From the NCBI GenBank assembly GCA_036874045.1, contig CM072341.1, positions 756,501 to 820,500 on the forward strand: a stretch of 64,000 nt of DNA, given 5' to 3'. Under the pieces are notes generated by a model. That model was not told where the DNA came from and did no database searches. It saw only the letters and a program-made list of their open reading frames with translations. Shown here in pieces: positions 23,805-35,865 of this stretch (position 1 is its first letter; each line of letters opens with the position of its first letter). The stretch is from Cymodocea nodosa. Lineage: Eukaryota > Streptophyta > Magnoliopsida > Alismatales > Cymodoceaceae. Both the position numbers and the translations under genes were made by a program.

Positions 23805-24276
23805 ATGCCGATCCTTTGAATTCCCATAGGACGATGGGATGAGGTGACCCAACCGGAAGCCCTCAAGGCTGCCCTCGCCGAGTTCATCGCCACCCTCATC
23901 TTCGTCTTCGCCGGCCAAGGCTCCGGCATGGCCTGCGGTACGTGAGAAAACCATGCCCACCTTTTATTTGGTTAGCAATACTAGGAGTACCAACCAGTAC
24001 TCGGTACGGGGTCAGAAAAAATTGTACTCCGGCTTCACTAGAGTGGTTGATTTATTTGGATGGTGTTGGCAGACAAGTTGTCCGGCCTCCAGCATCATCA
24101 TCGTCGCTGTCTCCTTCGCTGCCAACATCTCCGGTGGCCACGTGAACCCTGCCGTCACTTTCGGCGTCTTAGTCGGTGGAAACATCAGCCTCTTCCGTTG
24201 CGTCCTCTACCGGACCGCCCAGCTCTATGGCTCCACCGCCGCTTGCCTCCTTCTCAAGTTCGTCACCGGTGGACAG
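23805..24276 (+). pseudogene. TIP1-type aquaporin pseudogene (exons 1-2 only)
   Basis: Exon 1 (23805-23937) and exon 2 (24073-24276) align with the intact TIP genes and keep the splice borders. Codon 5 is TGA in place of AGA. Exon 2 has lost 17 bp near its start, a frameshift, and a further 30 bp that encoded the end of helix 2 including the filter residue Tyr65. The first NPA motif (HVNPAVTF) is still readable. Exon 3, with the second NPA motif, is missing; the sequence after intron 2 turns into an unrelated repeat-like stretch. The copy is more diverged from the two intact genes than they are from each other, so it is the older duplicate. No functional channel can be made. Confidence 0.92.
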
Positions 24277-24384
24277 GTACACAACTTTTTATATACACAA
24301 GCCTTCGTTCTCCACCAGTCCAAATCTCCTTCCGCTCACGAAGCTCTTGTCTAACAATCCGCCTTCGTGAAGTTTCCTTACCGG

Positions 24385-24790
24385 TCCATCATCGTGGTTT
24401 GTCGCAGTCCTTGCAGTCTCCTACCGGTCCATCATCGCTCATCCCTCGTCCCTCGTTCATCGTTGCGGTCTCCTTATGGTTCATCATCGTCGTCCATCAT
24501 CACGGTCTCCTCACGGTTTGTCATTGTAGTTCATCGTCATAGTCAACATCTCACTTAGTGAGCTGAGTCTTCCAACATCTGCCCTTCTGTTCATGTCATC
24601 TTTCCCATTTACCGTCGTCATTCCCTTATTGCTTACTTCTATCTCCACTATCAAATTTCTTCCTCTTCCTACGCATTACTTCTCTAGTCAACCAAAACCA
24701 ATGCTACTACAAAATTAATGTATGAGAACTATTAGTACAAGTGGGTGATCAGAGGAGGAGCAGGTGGTCGTTGCAGTCTCCTCGTAGTTT
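24385..24790. repeat. Degenerate repeat of GTCTCCT...GGTTCATCATCGT units
   Basis: Phrases such as CAGTCTCCTACCGGTCCATCATCG, GGTCTCCTTATGGTTCATCATCG and GGTCTCCTCACGGTTTGTCATTG recur with spacing of about 50-60 bp, and once more near 24775. They replace exon 3 of the TIP pseudogene. Confidence 0.55.
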
Positions 24791-24799
24791 ATTGAATAT

Positions 24800-25205
24800 A
24801 ATTTTTTTTTAACTTCAAATAGAATATAAAATTTAATAATATAATTTATCTTTTACTGTTTTAAATATGTAATATAACTAAGATATGTGAATTTTTATTT
24901 AATTTTATATAGAATAAATAAAATACAAGGATGATCTAAATAGATTAATGATATACTTAATTAATTGATAAATGATATATAAAGATTTAATTTAATAATA
25001 TGTTAATTTATTAATGTAAGTAATTCATTACTTTATTAATTATTTTGATTTGTTACTTAACTTTATTAAAAATTAATTCTGTTATGTATACAAATATTTA
25101 AATTTGAATTTCTGTTAAATACCTGAATTTTAAATTTTTTCTGTCAAATTTTATAGAATTCAAATCACATTAAAATTTAAATTTCATAGTGTACAAATAA
25201 GCTCT
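24800..25205. repeat. AT-rich interspersed repeat, copy B
   Basis: This aligns by eye with 10330-10740 in the same orientation. It ends directly at the left border of the near-identical TIP block. Confidence 0.45.
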
Positions 25206-25450
25206 AATATAACATTTTAAATACTTATACAGTAAAAAATAGAATAATTTTAAGCTTTCGTTTCTTCTGGCACTTGCACCGGAAAATAAATATTTTTTCA
25301 TATCCATATTTATATTTTTGTTTATTATATAAGATAGATAATTCGAAAGAAGAAGAAGAATACATCATTGTCACCGGACGAATAAATCAGCCCTGGCAGT
25401 TACCACCGGCAACCGGCTACCGTCGGTCGCTGGATCCCACCGCTCCGAGT

Positions 25451-25457
25451 TATAAAA
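25451..25457 (+). promoter_or_regulatory. TATA box of TIP copy 3
   Basis: TATAAAA lies 75 bp before the ATG at 25526, equivalent to the box at 7327-7333. Confidence 0.65.
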
Positions 25458-25525
25458 TGGCCACCATCCCGTCTACGCCGCGTGCAGGACGACCTAGATG
25501 AGAGGGAGAAAGGAAGGGAGGAGAG

Positions 25526-26514
25526 ATGCCGATCACCAGAATTGCCATCGGAGGAGCCGATGAGGTGGGCCACCCCGAAGCCCTCAAGGCCGCCCTAGCC
25601 GAGTTCATCGCCACCTTCATCTTCGTCTTCGCCGGCCAGGGCTCCGGCATGGCCTGCGGTACCTGAGAACTTAAACCGTGCTCACCTTTAATTGACTTGG
25701 TTAGCGATAAATAATAGGAGTACCAACCGGGTTTAATAGATTAGCTGATTTGTTTGGGTTGTGTTGGCAGAGAAGTTGGCCAGCAGTGACATCTCACAGG
25801 CCTCCAGCATCATCATCGCCGCCTTGGCATACGGTATCGGGCTGTTCGTTGCCGTCTCCGTCGCTGCCAACATCTCCGGTGGGCACGTGAACCCTGCCGT
25901 CACTTTCGGCGCCTTCATCGGTGGAAACATCACCTTCATCCGTGGCGTCCTCTACTGGATCGGCCAGCTCCTTGGGGCCACCGTCGCATGCCTCCTCCTC
26001 AAGTTCGTCACCGGTGGACTGGTACACACAAACACAAGAGCCTTCGTTCTCCGCCAGTCCAAATCCCCTTCCACTCCCGAATTAAGCTCTTGTCTAACAA
26101 TCCGCCGTCGGGAATGTTTTTCCTTGTAATTTGTTGCAGTCGACTTCCGTCTTCACCGTCTCCGGCGTGTCGGTGTGGAACGGCCTGGTGTTCGAGATCG
26201 TGATGACCTTCGCGCTTGTCTACACCGTGTACGCCACCGCCATCGACCCCAAGAAGGGAGCCATCGGCAACATCGCGCCCCTCGCCATCGGCCTCATCGT
26301 CGGCGCCAACATCCTCGCCGGGGGCGTCTTCACCGGTGCAGCCATGAACCCCGCCGTGGCCTTCGGTCCGGCCCTTGTAAGCTGGCACTGGGCCTACCAC
26401 TGGTTGTACTGGGTCGGCCCTCTCGTCGGTGCAGCCATCGCCGCCATCATCTACGACCTTTTCTTCATCTGCCAAACCCACGAGCAGCTTCCGTCAACAA
26501 CCACCGACTACTGA
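25526..26514 (+). CDS. Tonoplast intrinsic protein (TIP1-type aquaporin), copy 3
   Basis: This is the second intact gene of the cluster, encoding the same 252-residue vacuolar membrane channel as 7401-8389. Exons are 25526-25658, 25771-26021 and 26140-26514. The only coding difference I see is a silent GCT to GCC change in exon 1 (codon 36, Ala). NPA motifs are at residues 85-87 and 198-200, Cys118 is present, and the filter is again Tyr65-Ile186-Ala195-Val201. The promoter keeps the TATA box and the GA-rich leader. Because promoter, introns and 3' flank are also near-identical, the two genes are probably expressed alike unless the distal flanks differ in effect. The copying event is recent: a gene conversion, a duplicative insertion, or possibly an assembly duplication. 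Confidence 0.95.
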
Positions 26515-27110
26515 TATCGATCAGATACGTGCATGATCTGAGCTAGCGGAAGGACCCAGATCTCCATCTCCTTCCGATTCTTTTCCTATGTACTGTTGGT
26601 TGCTTTGCTTGTTCTGGTTAATTCTCTGGTAGAACTTGTGTTTGCTTTGATCTGTGAATTTGTTTTTCATTTCCGCTTCTTCATCATTAAGCATTTGTAC
26701 CATCTTCGTCTCCCAGCTTTTGATCGAGGTTAATAAATTAGACATTAATTAGGCCTCTTTTTTATATAACAACAGTGTTTTTTAATCGTAACATAAAATT
26801 TTTTATCTATGGATGTAAATTTATTAAACCAATTTTAAGCAGTAGAACTTACCATTAATACCGCGTAGTTTCTTAATTAAAAAAAAAATCCACTTATCAT
26901 TTTTTTAAGAATAACTGTTGTATTAATTAATTCTTCATCACCACTGAATTATGCGCCATCACCTGGTTGCATTCTTTTATTAAATTCCTGCGAATCCTTG
27001 GCCGTGGCATCCACCTTGTAATTTAATCATACACCCAGCATCTTCCTATAATATATATAATACTAAAAAATATTTTACTTACAAAGTATAGCATATTTTT
27101 GGATTTTTTT

Positions 27111-28330
27111 TCATAATCTTCCATCATTAAGCATTTGTACCATCTTCATCTGCTATTGAATGACGTTAATAATTTCGATATTAATTAGGCCTTTTTCTTT
27201 ATAATAGCAGTATTTTTAATTTCAACGTAAAAATTCTTGGATGTAAATTTATTATCCAATTTTGATTAAGGTTAATAAATTAGACATTAATTAGGCCTTT
27301 CGTTATATAATAACGGTGTTTTTAATCTCAACATAAAATTTTTTATATGGATGTACAATTATTAGCCAATTTTAAGCAGTGGAACTTAACAATACTACGT
27401 AGTTTCTTAAAAAAATCCTCTTATCAATTTTTTTAAAATAACTGCCATATTAATTAATTCTTCATCACCACTGCATTATGCGCACTTGGTTGCATGCTTT
27501 TATTAATTATTCCCAGGGCAACACATTTTAATATAACATAATACCAAAAAATATTAAACTTACTGAAGTATAGCATATTTTTTGAAATTTTAATTACTTC
27601 ATTCCCTCAAAATATTGGAAATAACGTGCACACCCTTTGAATTATAATATTTTCTTGAAAATTTAAAATCATAGCTGTAACATACTTGCGGCTAATTTAG
27701 ATGCAATCGTAAGAAGTTAAATTTTATGGACGTTTATGATAATATTAATTCAGAAAGTATAATATATATATGATAAAATTCTACTTTAGGTATTCATTGT
27801 AGTTTTTGTTTAACTATGTAAAGCGACATTTCCTCTTAATGTCATGAATTGAATGACGACATTTTCACTTGCAAATATCGTACATTATATGACTCGTTCT
27901 ACTTTGTAGATGTGCCTTGTCTTAATGTTTTCAGTTACACCTCTACTTCTTCTGTAAATCCAACAGATGTATCTTATTTCACCACTCTTAAATGTGACCT
28001 TGCTTCTCTTGTGAATCACACAAATATATTTCATCTTAAATGTGGAAAATGAGACATGGCCAGTGCGCTTGTCGCTGCACGCCGATCGCGACGATGCAAC
28101 GGAGTGGACCACGACGCCGTGATCGATCGGAGATCTGCGTTACGTAATCGGGAGGAAGAAGAAGTGAATATATATCGATGGGTTGGTGGCGGAATGGCCA
28201 GAGTGCAGGGGTTTAAAGTGCCGCGCCTAATCCAGGCTTGCATCTTTCATCCACTTCACCACTGGACCACTGGTCGGCGCTTCCATTTTTGGTCCCCCTC
28301 CTTGTCTTGTCGCCCGGTTTTCACATGATT
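27111..28330. repeat. Older, diverged duplicate of the TIP downstream block
   Basis: After the near-identical block ends, the sequence restarts at a position equivalent to about 8548 of copy 1 (CATCATTAAGCATTTGTACCATCTTC). It then runs in diverged form through the equivalents of 8985-9160 (near 27590-27780) and 9480-9880 (near 28060-28280). Within it a unit containing ATTAATTAGGCCTTT appears twice, near 27180 and 27285. No gene is seen. Confidence 0.65.
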
Positions 28331-28496
28331 TTGAACATTTCTTTTTAAATAATTATTTATAGAATAATTCAAACAGATATACAATTTGGAAGATACGGGA
28401 TTGAGTTCTAATCAGTAGCCTGAGATGGGAGATTTTTGCATTTGCATATTAGGAGTGTAGGAGATAAACCTTTAGCCAAGGAGACATCTGAATTAC

Positions 28497-28567
28497 CTCC
28501 TTTGTTGGAAACACAACTGCAACCTTTTTTTGCTTTCCTCCATGAGCGTAGTCAAGGAACCATGTAC
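28497..28567 (-). other. Isolated exon-like open frame, function unknown
   Basis: On the minus strand, 71 bp are bounded by a good acceptor (TTTTCATTCAG before 28567) and a donor (GTAATT after 28497). Read after the first two bases it gives an uninterrupted 23-codon peptide containing TWFLDYAHGGKQKKVAVVFP. The composition looks like real protein, but I do not recognise the family and found no neighbouring exons on either side. It may be a lone fragment of a gene, like the ankyrin exon at 15.3 kb. The RAB gene on the same strand ends about 0.6 kb before it. Confidence 0.3.
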
Positions 28568-29176
28568 CTGAATGAAAAGGGCAAAACAGGTAGACTTAAG
28601 AGTAGTTAGTCTGGAGCTTTGTATCGTTTGCTCGAAGAAGAAAAGACACTCAGGCTTTAAAGATGACACTGAATATTGATAGGATATATGGAATTTAAAC
28701 TTAATTCCACAAATACGCGTTGACACTTTTATTATAATTTGTCTTTCATAATTATCTCAAAATTTTTCTTAGATCTAATTTTGATGATATTAAAGAATTA
28801 AACAAATAATTTCTAAGCAGGCAAATCATCTTAAGTTTCTAACTCCACGGTAAAGATGTGGGCAGCTTAAATACACCCACCCATACAATCCATCACTCTG
28901 TTCTCGGACCATATACACCTGAGAAAAGGAATGCAATGCAGAAGATTAGAACGATACATGTACAATCTGATTATTCATCTTGGCGTCCACCTCCCATAAT
29001 TTCCACCTCACAAGTCAGCTCTATCACACTTTTGTATTCACACTGAAACGAATGTAACAATCGCAAGCTCATGCAGAACACACTTGGTCTTTCAGAGGGC
29101 ATTACGGAAAAAAGAAGCATGCCTTATAACAGTCGTCTGGTGATATAACTAGCCTGTGCCGTACAGAAATCATGAT

Positions 29177-32100
29177 TCAGAAGCAACATCCACCACCGCC
29201 TGCGCTTGCATTTCTTTCTATTTTCTGTCTTAGCATGTTCCTCTTCACTAGTGTAGATCCTTCCTCCAAAAGTCGGGGAACTTCCATGATCTGCAATATG
29301 GCACCAAACATAATCACAACATACCTCGAGGAAAAGTGAAAGTCAGAAGAAGTCATATTACATAAAGTCGACATAGAACAATATCGATCGAGAACAAAAT
29401 TTCCAACTTATCAACTCGTGCAAAATAGGAGAAGGATGTGCCTACTATCTAAAGTCTAGTCATGTTTAAGGCGGCTAAGATGATTTCTGAAGCATTGGAG
29501 TTCAGTAGAAACCTGAATAATATTGATCTCCATCTTTAACTACTACTAAATTTTGAGAAAATTATGGAAATTTGTGGCTGTTATTTTTTGTTTGATTTCA
29601 GGAATCCAGTAGACAAGAACGACACCAGAAGTCCTTCAATACAAGAGATACAAAATAAATAAAGCTGTGAACCGCAAGTGTACATTCAAGTTTTTCATGA
29701 CAAGAAAAACAGCCCGCAGTTTTAACCGTTCAAGTCTTACATGGTTGCGCAAAAGAAAATGTGCAGGTAGGTAATTTTTGAATGCCATTTGCCCAACAAT
29801 TTGTATTTTAAGACACTTTGATGAAGCCAAAGTTGGAACACTGGAAAAAAGTAGAGTGGAATTCATTTAAATTTTTACTATATATGAAAATTATAGAACA
29901 TATAATATATATTGTAGAAAGAAACATGAGATGATAGATTGATAGCTGGTGACCACAGTGAAAGAAAATAGAAAAATAAACATATTTTAGAGTATTATCT
30001 GATAAAATGAAAAAAAAATCTTGTAGCTGCAGGTATTAGGAGTAGAATAAGATTTTCAGGCCAATACCTTGGAAGCAAGTTCATCAAAACAATTCTCCAC
30101 ATTTTCACGTGTTTTTGCACTGCATTCGAGAAACAAACATCCAATTTCATTTGCAAGATCCATTCCTTCTTTTACCGAAACCATCCTTTCACTTTCCTGT
30201 AACATGTAAATTATTCTTCCTTGTCAAGTTGTCAAGAAGGATGTAAGAAACATAAGGATAACACAAATAGGCAGTCACCGTTTTTCAAAATAACAATCCT
30301 TACACTCGTAAGAGACACTAGTATTCACTCAGATAAATGTCAAAGGTCTTAGGCACGGGGCAAAATGTCAATCTCCTTGTGACACCAGCTATAAGATGGT
30401 CAATGCTCACAAACAAAACACTATCATCTTATGCAGGAAGTCAAAAAACTGTGTACTGAAAGCATTTAAGATTTAAGATGAAAATTTTCTAGAATATCAA
30501 AAACTGCTAAAATTTCAATTTTACATAAGATAATTTCGGATATTAAGATAGATCGGCAACATGTGAACACAACGACCTTCAACACAGACCGGTAAAATTG
30601 CAACTGTTAGAGGATTAAACCCTGTTCAGGTGAAATCTGAGTCTTTTATGCCACCGATAGGAAGGGAGATGGAAGGGAAAAAGATCCGACTGGTGATTTG
30701 GGAAAAATGTGCTGCATAAAAGGTTTTGTATGAAAAAGCCTTCTATATGTATGGCTGGGCAATGGAGAAAAGGAAAGGATCATAAAGGTGTGTTATGTCT
30801 ATGGGAAAGAATCACAAAGGTGAGTTGTCTATGGCTACCTTCTTGTCAAATTCTATATTTCAATTTATTCATCCTAACAGGGGACGTTTACCTGACAAAA
30901 TAAACTTATACTACATCCCAAATAAACTCAACCAGTTTAAAAACATTGAAAGGTGGGCAATCGAGGTTTAAGACTATATTATCAGTTGAGGTCATTCAAG
31001 TTACATCTAATTCACAACATAAATATACCCTTGACCGAGCTTTGAAGGTAATGAAGATCACAAATAGCTCAAGGTGTGGCACAGCAGGTTCAATTAATAA
31101 CAGAAGGCTGAACTGATGAAGAAGGTTACAAGATCAAAAATGTAGGAGGTAAAATTTTGAGGGGCAAATGTAGTGTTACTTTATCTATGATAAATGTGGT
31201 GGTAATCTCAGTCAAAGGATGTCATCTGATCACAGATAATATTATATATGATATCTAAACCAAAGCTTGGATAACATGCAGTGAAATTTTTATCATTGAA
31301 GGAGATAAAGATCATACCTTGTCAAGTTTATTACCAACGAGCATTTTGACAGAATTTTGGTTTGTGCAATATAATTGTACTTCCTTTGCCCATATCTCAG
31401 ACATATTTGTGAAAGTTTCTCGTTTTGTGACATCATAAACTACAAGTAAAATGCATATTAGCTTATATCTTACAGAAAATAATTTTTCCATAACCGAAGA
31501 ACATTCTAGTGTATATCAGGCATTATATTCACCAGAATTCTACGAGGCCTGACATTGTAGTTGCTTATGAAATCTAGTGCATCAAACATGTAAATATAAC
31601 AAGCTCATGATTGGCAAGATACATACATTAATATTTAGAAGTTTAGAATTCATCAAGATCAAATTAGTAAATTTAGTAATAATCAGTATTTGGGAACTTG
31701 GGCAATTATATAATGACTATGCATCCGGTAAACAGACTTACACTCTTACCTAATATAATTCCTTGAGTATTGCGGTAGTAGGAACTATTTAATGTTCTGA
31801 ATCTCTCCTGTCCAGCTGGCAAAATTGCAAAACTATTTCTTAAATCGGTACAATGTAAAAATGAACAGCAGGGGAAAATAATATTTCTAGAAACTAATAA
31901 GAAAAAACAGCAGGAGAATAATAGCAGCTATGAACACACTGACATAGAAAGGAATGGATTACAATCCTAGTGAAATGACGGAAATTTTGTACAATATTAG
32001 CATCAAGTTTAGATTAATAAGAAAGAAAGATCTCAATATTCCAAAAAAAGTCTGCATCTAAGGAGGTTAGCCTTGAGAAGGGATTCCTTCAAATCGAAAG

Positions 32101-35100
32101 TTCTATAGACTCACAGAAAGGTCCTGCAATTACAACTTGGAAGTGAAATAAATAAATTCTAAATGACACATTAGAATGGTTAAACAAGGCCATACGTAAA
32201 CAAACGGATTTCTAATCTAGGTCATGTTGCTATAAAAGGATGTGATGTCATATCTATGTTGGTTGTATGAACACACGGTAAAAACTTCCCCATGGTATAG
32301 TCACAGTTGTCGGTTACTGAATTTGAAGAAGGGATTCAATTTTGTGTTTGACTCCAACTATTTCAAAAACACATGTATGGTGATAAAAATACTTTATTAC
32401 CATACTTTAATATAAAATAATGAAACCCTTGTCTAGCTGTTTTATTTAAAACATCAAAGTTTTTATATCTAGAATTTCTGACAATTGACATCTGAAAGAT
32501 ATACAATTTAATTAAAATTGAGATAATATGGAACGAGGAACTAATTTAGGAAGACTTATAGAAGGATTTGAAAAATAAAAGACATTTTCCATTTAGATTA
32601 AGTGATTAAATTACCCGTGTCCCAAATAGTCAGTTTCAATTTCTTCCCACCAACAGTAAGATGCCTGATCTTAAAATCCACACCTGGATAAAAGGAATTT
32701 AAAAGACATCGGTTAATAAATTAAATCTACATGATTTAAATTATTAACAATAAATCACAAAAATTTTCAACTTGGAGAACTGTACAAGATATTTTCCTTG
32801 ATCATTTCTCTCATATTCATAAATAAGCTTGAAAATAATTCTCAGCAGATTTTATCAGAGACCAAAGTTATTGAAAGAATGAGAGAAAACTAGAAATCTG
32901 GATTTATAATTTTCAATAATTCCAAAAAAATCATAAATTATGATCATTTCATTCAAAAATAGAATTCAACAGAAGAAAATTTCCAATCACTAGCAAAGAA
33001 CTTCTACATTTTCAAATTGAAATGAATGAGAGTTATCAAGGTTGGAACATAAAAAACTGCGGGGAATAATGTAAAGATGTCTCCATAGCCACAGAAGTAA
33101 GGGTGCTCCAGTGGGGACTCAAACCACATGGCCTTTTAAAACATATTTTGATGCATACGACATGTAATAAAAATAGATTAAATTTTATGAAATATTATCA
33201 AAGTATTGACTATTGAGTGTCAATAAGGAAGCATATCCTGATGATAATATCATGAATTTACCTTAATGTGCTTTTCAATATTTTGTTATATAGTCCACAC
33301 GTTAATAATGAAATTCATCACTTATTTGGCATGATAATAATAATCAATGCCATAATTCAACATTCTCACTACTTGGGATCAACATTATGAATTCATTCTC
33401 TTCATTTATTTTCATCAATTATTATATTATCCACCAAATTATGTGATTATAAATATTTTTTATTTTTTCTATATTGCTAACAATGCAAATTTTGATCTTC
33501 CTATACCCCTTAGTTTCTTTATATTATGTGATTTAATCTAATTCCTTGTTGACAATGTTCATGGTTATAAATAAATTTGTGATTTAAGTAGGAAAACATC
33601 TCACTAATGCTAACAAAGTGTTTAATAAAGTAGTGTCTTTTCCAAAATAATTTTAACTGATAAAAGTGGTATTTGAGAATGTTAGTACAAGGAGGTTTTC
33701 AAAATATGTAGTTTGTCATCTTTTCCAAAATAATTTTAACTGTTAAAAGTGGTATTTGAGAATGTTAGTACAAGGTGGTTTTCAAAATATGTAGTTTGTC
33801 TTTCACATATTACAATATAGAATATAGATTTTTTATAAGTATATTAGTCTTATTGACCTTATATGGTGAGTTCAAGATATAAGTTATTACTATATATCAC
33901 ACACCATTAATTAAAATTTCTGGATTCTCCACCGTAACTCTTAAATAAAATAAAATTTTAAGGGTTGTCAAATGTCATATTTAATCATGGTGAAAGTTTG
34001 CTAGAAGTGGTTGTGCATTGGCACTGCAGTAAGATTATTTTGCAAATTCGAAGTGTCCAGGAGATGCATGGTATTGGATCAGTTTTTCTGCATAGTAATG
34101 GTGCATACAAGGTCGACCCCATCCAGTCTCCCACAATGTTGAGAACCTTACACGCCTAGTTTGAAATATAGCTAGGAAAACATTGTTCAATGTTATCATC
34201 AACAAAAAATGGTAGCTTGAAGTATGAAATGCATTGGCCCCATTACCTAATGATGGAAAAGCTAAGATGACAAAGGGAATTGATAGTAATCTATACTGGC
34301 ACTCAAATTGAGATTTTGCACTGATATAATAATTAATACAGAATTGGATACGATCATATGCATAGACACCCTGTCTCAGGTACTTTCCAGTTTATTCCCA
34401 CTAAATTCTCGTGTTATTCAAAAGTCTTCGCTAATCCATTCTTTTTCTCTTTTCACCCAAAGTTGTAGTAGAGCCCAAAAAAGAGTGAAGAGAGTATCTC
34501 TCTCTCTCTCTTCCCATCCTTCACCACATTTCTAAGGTCACGATATGCACACCAATATTTGTGCTACATTCGTAGTAAAGACATGAACCTAAATGAATAA
34601 GGATTCTACAAGATGGATAGAAATGAATGGAAGCAGAGGATTCTTGTAGTCAACCCCACAGTGGGATTAAGGCATTGTTTGTTGTATTACTTGGCATTTA
34701 TATGACTTAAGTTTTTCTTCTATGGCTGTTTAAGATAATAACAGTACAGACACGACTGAACAGTAAAATCATGGAACATACAACGGTAGTTATGATAACA
34801 GAAAGGTCCAGTCTGGAGAGCAACTGAAAAACTCTCGTATACATATTTGTATGATCCCTGTTGATTCAAATGTGGAAAATTCCAGATGTACTAACCTTTG
34901 CTTCACATGGTTAAATCCACCCTACCTTATGCTCTCTCACATTTTCATGAGGGCTGCACATTTTTCCCACACAAGGCCACAACCAAGTTGGTTAGACCAA
35001 CAATCATTGTTTCCTTGTAGCAAAACCATTACTGTTAATTATATAACTGTTAATAAGCAAAACACTGAAGCAGCTAACAAACAAATCAATGAACCAAGCA

Positions 35101-35834
35101 TCACTTGCTATTGATAGTGGAAGAGGAAGGTCCCAAGCATAACTCGACCTACTTAGATGTAGCATCAGGAACAAACTACCACAACAATCAATGGGAGAAA
35201 AAAGCATATTACCCTAAAATGCGTAGAGATAGTGATCATAGAGTCGATTGAAACTAGATTCAAATGTAGATATCTAAGTACTTGCCAAGGGAAAATAAGC
35301 GGAAAAAAAATGAACACTTAACTACAACAACAAACATAACTTTGTTACTGCTACACTCAACTACGCTAAAGCTAACAAAAAGGAAAGAATAAATTGGCTT
35401 ATAATTTATCCATGACAAAAAATACTCTAATATCGATATAGTCCTTGTCCTGGGGAACTAGCACAGAACGTTCTACAGAATGATTTGACTTTGAAATTGA
35501 TCAGAGAATATCCTTGTGTGGCTGCTGAAAAAGAAGGCCTAGTATGTTGTTGGTAGATGATCTAGGACAAAAAATGCAGATTGAATTGGAAAAAATTCTA
35601 CGGTTTTTACTTTGGTTTCTTGAAGTACACAGGGTGACCTTCTTTCACTTGTCGTTAATATATTTTGATTTGATGATTACCTAGGGTTATATAGGTTGTC
35701 TACATGAGCTATTCTGGCTATGCACTTCTCCAGCAAGGCATATTACCATGTACCTTTCTGTTCAGGTTAAGAAATGGGGAGAAAAGAATTCTTCTATCGG
35801 ACGAAAAGCCCAGCAAAACCTCACAACTTCCAAC

Positions 35835-35865
<31 letters not shown>

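Larger units (their letters stand above)
25205..27110. repeat. Near-identical duplicate of 7076-8985
   Basis: The block covers promoter, gene and 3' flank of the TIP. From about 25370 on I see only a handful of single-base differences from copy 1, and both introns look identical. The outer left part (25205-25370) is a little more diverged. The similarity stops on the right at the T-run near 27110 and on the left near 25205, beyond which the two loci differ. Confidence 0.85.

Noticed and set aside
28056-28328. 90-codon open frame downstream of TIP copy 3
   Set aside because: It lies in the old duplicated block, and its counterpart near 9.5 kb does not keep the frame.
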